DNA of 8,252 nt, from assembly GCA_040768845.1 (NCBI GenBank), contig JAXGME010000016.1, forward strand, positions 1 to 8,252. The letters are read 5' to 3'. The DNA comes from JAEZHK01 sp040768845 (GTDB lineage Bacteria; Bacillota; Clostridia; Christensenellales; Aristaeellaceae). Of this stretch, positions 6,846 to 8,252 are shown piece by piece. Positions within the stretch are counted from its first letter, which is position 1, and the number at the start of each line of letters is the position of its first letter. A model generated the notes under the pieces. It saw only the letters and a list, made by a program, of their open reading frames with translations. It was not told the origin of the DNA and made no database searches. The position numbers were made by a program, and so were the translations under genes.

Positions 6846-7052
6846 GTGGTTCAGGAGAAACTCCGCAGCCTTAGGATAGCGCAAGGTCTGACACAAGACC
6901 AGATGTCCAGGGTTCTCGGACTTAAGACAAAGGCGGCATACACCAAAAAGGAGCTTGGCTACAACTCAATAACCGTCGAAGAAGGAAAGTTGCTGGCCGA
7001 TCGATTGGGCGTCAGCGTGGATGATCTTTTTTGTGCGAACGAACTGTCCTAA
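6846..7052 (+). CDS. Small Cro-like XRE regulator
   Basis: DNA-binding protein of about 68 residues made of almost nothing but an XRE helix-turn-helix: LRSLRIAQGLTQDQMSRVLG, then AAYTKKELGYNSITVEEGKLLADRLGVSVDDLF. By position, the first gene from the strong rightward promoter and divergent from the repressor, it is the likely Cro counterpart. The frame opens at ATG 6774, but that codon lies inside the promoter and cannot be used. GTG at 6846 is chosen because AAGGAGG ends at 6835, ten bases upstream, and the product then begins right at the helix-turn-helix. The stop overlaps a fourth dyad. Confidence 0.8.
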   Translation: MVQEKLRSLRIAQGLTQDQMSRVLGLKTKAAYTKKELGYNSITVEEGKLLADRLGVSVDDLFCANELS

Positions 7053-7061
7053 TAAGACAGT
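7043..7061. promoter_or_regulatory. 19-bp palindrome, possible fourth operator
   Basis: ACTGTC (7043-7048) and GACAGT (7056-7061) are perfect six-base arms around a seven-base centre at 7052. The inner TCCTAATAAGAC matches TCCTAATGGGAC of O3 at 10 of 12 positions, with the TCC half in the same register; the other half reads AGA instead of GGA. It covers the stop codon of the Cro-like gene. It could be an operator over the next gene or a small RNA hairpin. Confidence 0.45.
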
Positions 7062-7098
7062 CACCTTTCAAATTGAATCATACCAGACGGAGGTGACG

Positions 7099-7584
7099 AT
7101 GGACATGCCCAAGTTCGCAACGAAGGCGGCCGGCAACGTCTTTTACGAAGCGCGTAGGGAGGCTGCATCGCTGAACGAGCGTCTCGGTAGCCGGGACGGA
7201 GCAGCCGAGGAGGCCGGGATCGATAAGACACGGTTGACAAAGATCGAGCTCGGAAGCACGGACCCGTACCCGGAGGAAGTCCTACTGATGATGGGGACTT
7301 ACAAGGCTCCGGAGCTTGGCAACTACTACTGCTCGCAGGTTTGCAGGCTTGGCAAGCTGACGGTTCCCCAGGCTGAAATGTGCGAGCTCGACAGGCTCGC
7401 GATTAAGGCCATAGCGGCCCTCGGAGACGCCGAGAAGATCAAGTCCACCATCATTGAGATCGTGGCAGACGGCAAGGTGACCAAGGAAGAGCAGCCAAAA
7501 CTCGAGTATGTGCTCAAGTCCCTTGAGCAGATCTCGCGGGCGGCCGCCGAGACCAAGATCTGGGTCGAGAAGAATCTTCGATAG
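7099..7584 (+). CDS. XRE-like regulator of clostridial mobile elements
   Basis: Protein of 161 residues. Residues about 14-55 fit a helix-turn-helix: NVFYEARREAA, then SRDGAAEEAGIDKTRLTKIELGSTDPYPEEVLLM. Next comes APELGNYYCSQVCRLG, a two-cysteine box, and then a mostly helical C-terminal half ending in IWVEKNL. I recall similar proteins (YEAR start, helix-turn-helix, NYYC-xx-C box) from prophages and conjugative elements of Clostridia, usually in the early region near the repressor; their exact role is not known to me. The frame opens at 7021, but ATG 7099 is preceded by GGAGG (7089-7093) at five bases. ATG 7105 is a less likely alternative. It lies 46 bases after the Cro-like gene and one probable operon links them. 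Confidence 0.8.
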   Translation: MDMPKFATKAAGNVFYEARREAASLNERLGSRDGAAEEAGIDKTRLTKIELGSTDPYPEEVLLMMGTYKAPELGNYYCSQVCRLGKLTVPQAEMCELDRLAIKAIAALGDAEKIKSTIIEIVADGKVTKEEQPKLEYVLKSLEQISRAAAETKIWVEKNLR

Positions 7585-7594
7585 GGGGATGGAG

Positions 7595-7975
7595 ATGCAG
7601 CAGGCACAAGGGAGCAAGGCCACGGTGGTGATGCTCCGCGGATATGGGGAGGACAGGCTCAGGTCCGCGATCGAGAGCGGCCTCCTGGACGCAGAGACGC
7701 GCAAGATGGCTGAGCGGGTGTTAACCGAGGCCCAGGCGACCCGCCGCGAGAATCGGATTCTGGAAAGCCGGAACAAGGACCTTCAGGCGCGCCAGGCCGA
7801 ATACCGGCAGATCCACATTAGCGCCTACCAAGAAGCATTCAACGGGAAACGCCGATCCAGACGGCGGGGCGCCGAATCGCCCAACATCATCACCGGCACT
7901 GGAGTCCTCGCCGGATTCGTACTCGGAGCCACGGTCGTGGCCATGATCACGACCTTAGTGATCTTGATAGCCTAA
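7595..7975 (+). CDS. Coiled-coil protein with C-terminal membrane anchor
   Basis: Protein of about 126 residues; I do not recognise the family. Residues about 8-75 are strongly charged and helical, with a likely coiled coil through TEAQATRRENRILESRNKDL. A basic patch (GKRRSRRRG) follows, then one hydrophobic helix from about residue 97 to the end (VLAGFVLGATVVAMITTLVI). Basic-then-hydrophobic order suggests a tail-anchored protein with its body in the cytoplasm. The frame opens far upstream inside the preceding gene; ATG 7595 is chosen because AGGGGG (7583-7588) is then six bases away, while it abuts the other ATG at 7589. The start follows the previous stop (7584) closely, so they are co-transcribed. 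By position it may be a phage or element membrane protein, but no function can be given. Confidence 0.7.
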   Translation: MQQAQGSKATVVMLRGYGEDRLRSAIESGLLDAETRKMAERVLTEAQATRRENRILESRNKDLQARQAEYRQIHISAYQEAFNGKRRSRRRGAESPNIITGTGVLAGFVLGATVVAMITTLVILIA

Positions 7976-8018
7976 GGGAACAGCCTCTACCCGGAAAAAC
8001 AAGATCGAGCACGTCGTA

Positions 8019-8252
8019 ATGCTGACGAGCGCAACCCGAATCGTTCATGCGCGCGGTACCGCTTATGGTGTGCGCGAAGATAACGTAAGCCTCTACGACT
8101 CCAAGATCTGCGCCGTGGCGAGATTCAACCCGCTGTGCGATCTCGTGAAGGGACACATCGGCAGCCGCGTGAAGGCGCTTCAGGAAGCACTGAATCGCAA
8201 TGGAGCTAATATCACGGTCGACCGCGACTTCGGGTCCAACACACTGTCCGCC
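8019..8252 (+). CDS. Partial gene, protein with peptidoglycan-binding repeat
   Basis: An open frame runs from ATG 8019 to the window edge (78 codons) and is cut there. The first 50 residues match nothing I know. The last 30 fit the peptidoglycan_binding_1 repeat: the pattern VKALQEALN, then a glycine four residues on, then VDRDFG and T-xx-A corresponds to the family's VK-x-LQ-xx-L, VDG-x-FG and T-xx-A signature, with the usual VDG replaced by VDR. Such repeats usually guide cell-wall hydrolases or spore-cortex enzymes. No convincing ribosome site precedes the ATG, and the frame is open back to 7971, so the true start is uncertain. It lies 43 bases past the membrane-anchored gene. Confidence 0.5.
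   Translation, partial: MLTSATRIVHARGTAYGVREDNVSLYDSKICAVARFNPLCDLVKGHIGSRVKALQEALNRNGANITVDRDFGSNTLSA

Noticed and set aside
7947..8156. Minus-strand open frame of 69 codons at the right end
   Set aside because: It overlaps the end of the membrane-anchored gene and the plus-strand frame with a peptidoglycan-binding signature, and shows no motif of its own.
1..8252. CRISPR array, tRNA or rRNA gene, insertion sequence
   Set aside because: No regularly spaced repeats, no cloverleaf or rRNA-like sequence and no transposase were seen. No tRNA serves as the integration target; guaA does.

Overview
The window looks like a chromosome segment of a fairly GC-rich, Gram-positive-type Clostridia lineage (Oscillospiraceae/Christensenellales-like is my guess). 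This rests on strong GGAGG-type ribosome sites, sigma-A-type promoters, a Myb/SANT-like regulator of a kind I associate with Clostridia, and the style of the integrase and XRE regulators. No species can be named from the sequence alone.

Left part (1 to about 4300) is core genome with visibly high GC. A minus-strand gene for a protein with two Myb/SANT-like repeats is divergent from a plus-strand nucleotide operon, pyrG-guaA (CTP synthase and GMP synthase). These are two glutamine amidotransferases that complete de novo synthesis of CTP and GMP. Their codons overlap in TAATG, so they are probably translationally coupled. pyrG has a recognisable promoter (TTGCAA-17-TATGAT) and a hairpin follows guaA.

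Right part (about 4245 to the end) is the left end of an integrated element, with lower GC and different gene style. A tyrosine integrase lies directly behind the 3' end of guaA, a known integration hotspot for genomic islands. Reading leftwards from the control region are a cI-like XRE repressor, a secreted protein of unknown function and the integrase. Reading rightwards are a small Cro-like XRE protein, a second XRE-like regulator of clostridial mobile-element type, a coiled-coil protein with a C-terminal membrane anchor, and the start of a protein with a peptidoglycan-binding repeat that runs off the window. The other end of the element is not in view, so prophage versus integrative conjugative element cannot be decided.

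The most informative part is the 6662-6845 control region. Two divergent promoters, one of them a perfect TTGACA-17-TATAAT, each carry a copy of a TCC-N5-GGA dyad in the spacer. A third copy lies between them, and a fourth, degenerate copy sits at the end of the Cro-like gene. This has the architecture of a lambda-type lysogeny switch. The secreted protein between repressor and integrase occupies the place where several Gram-positive temperate phages carry superinfection-exclusion genes; it is the best candidate here for something undescribed.
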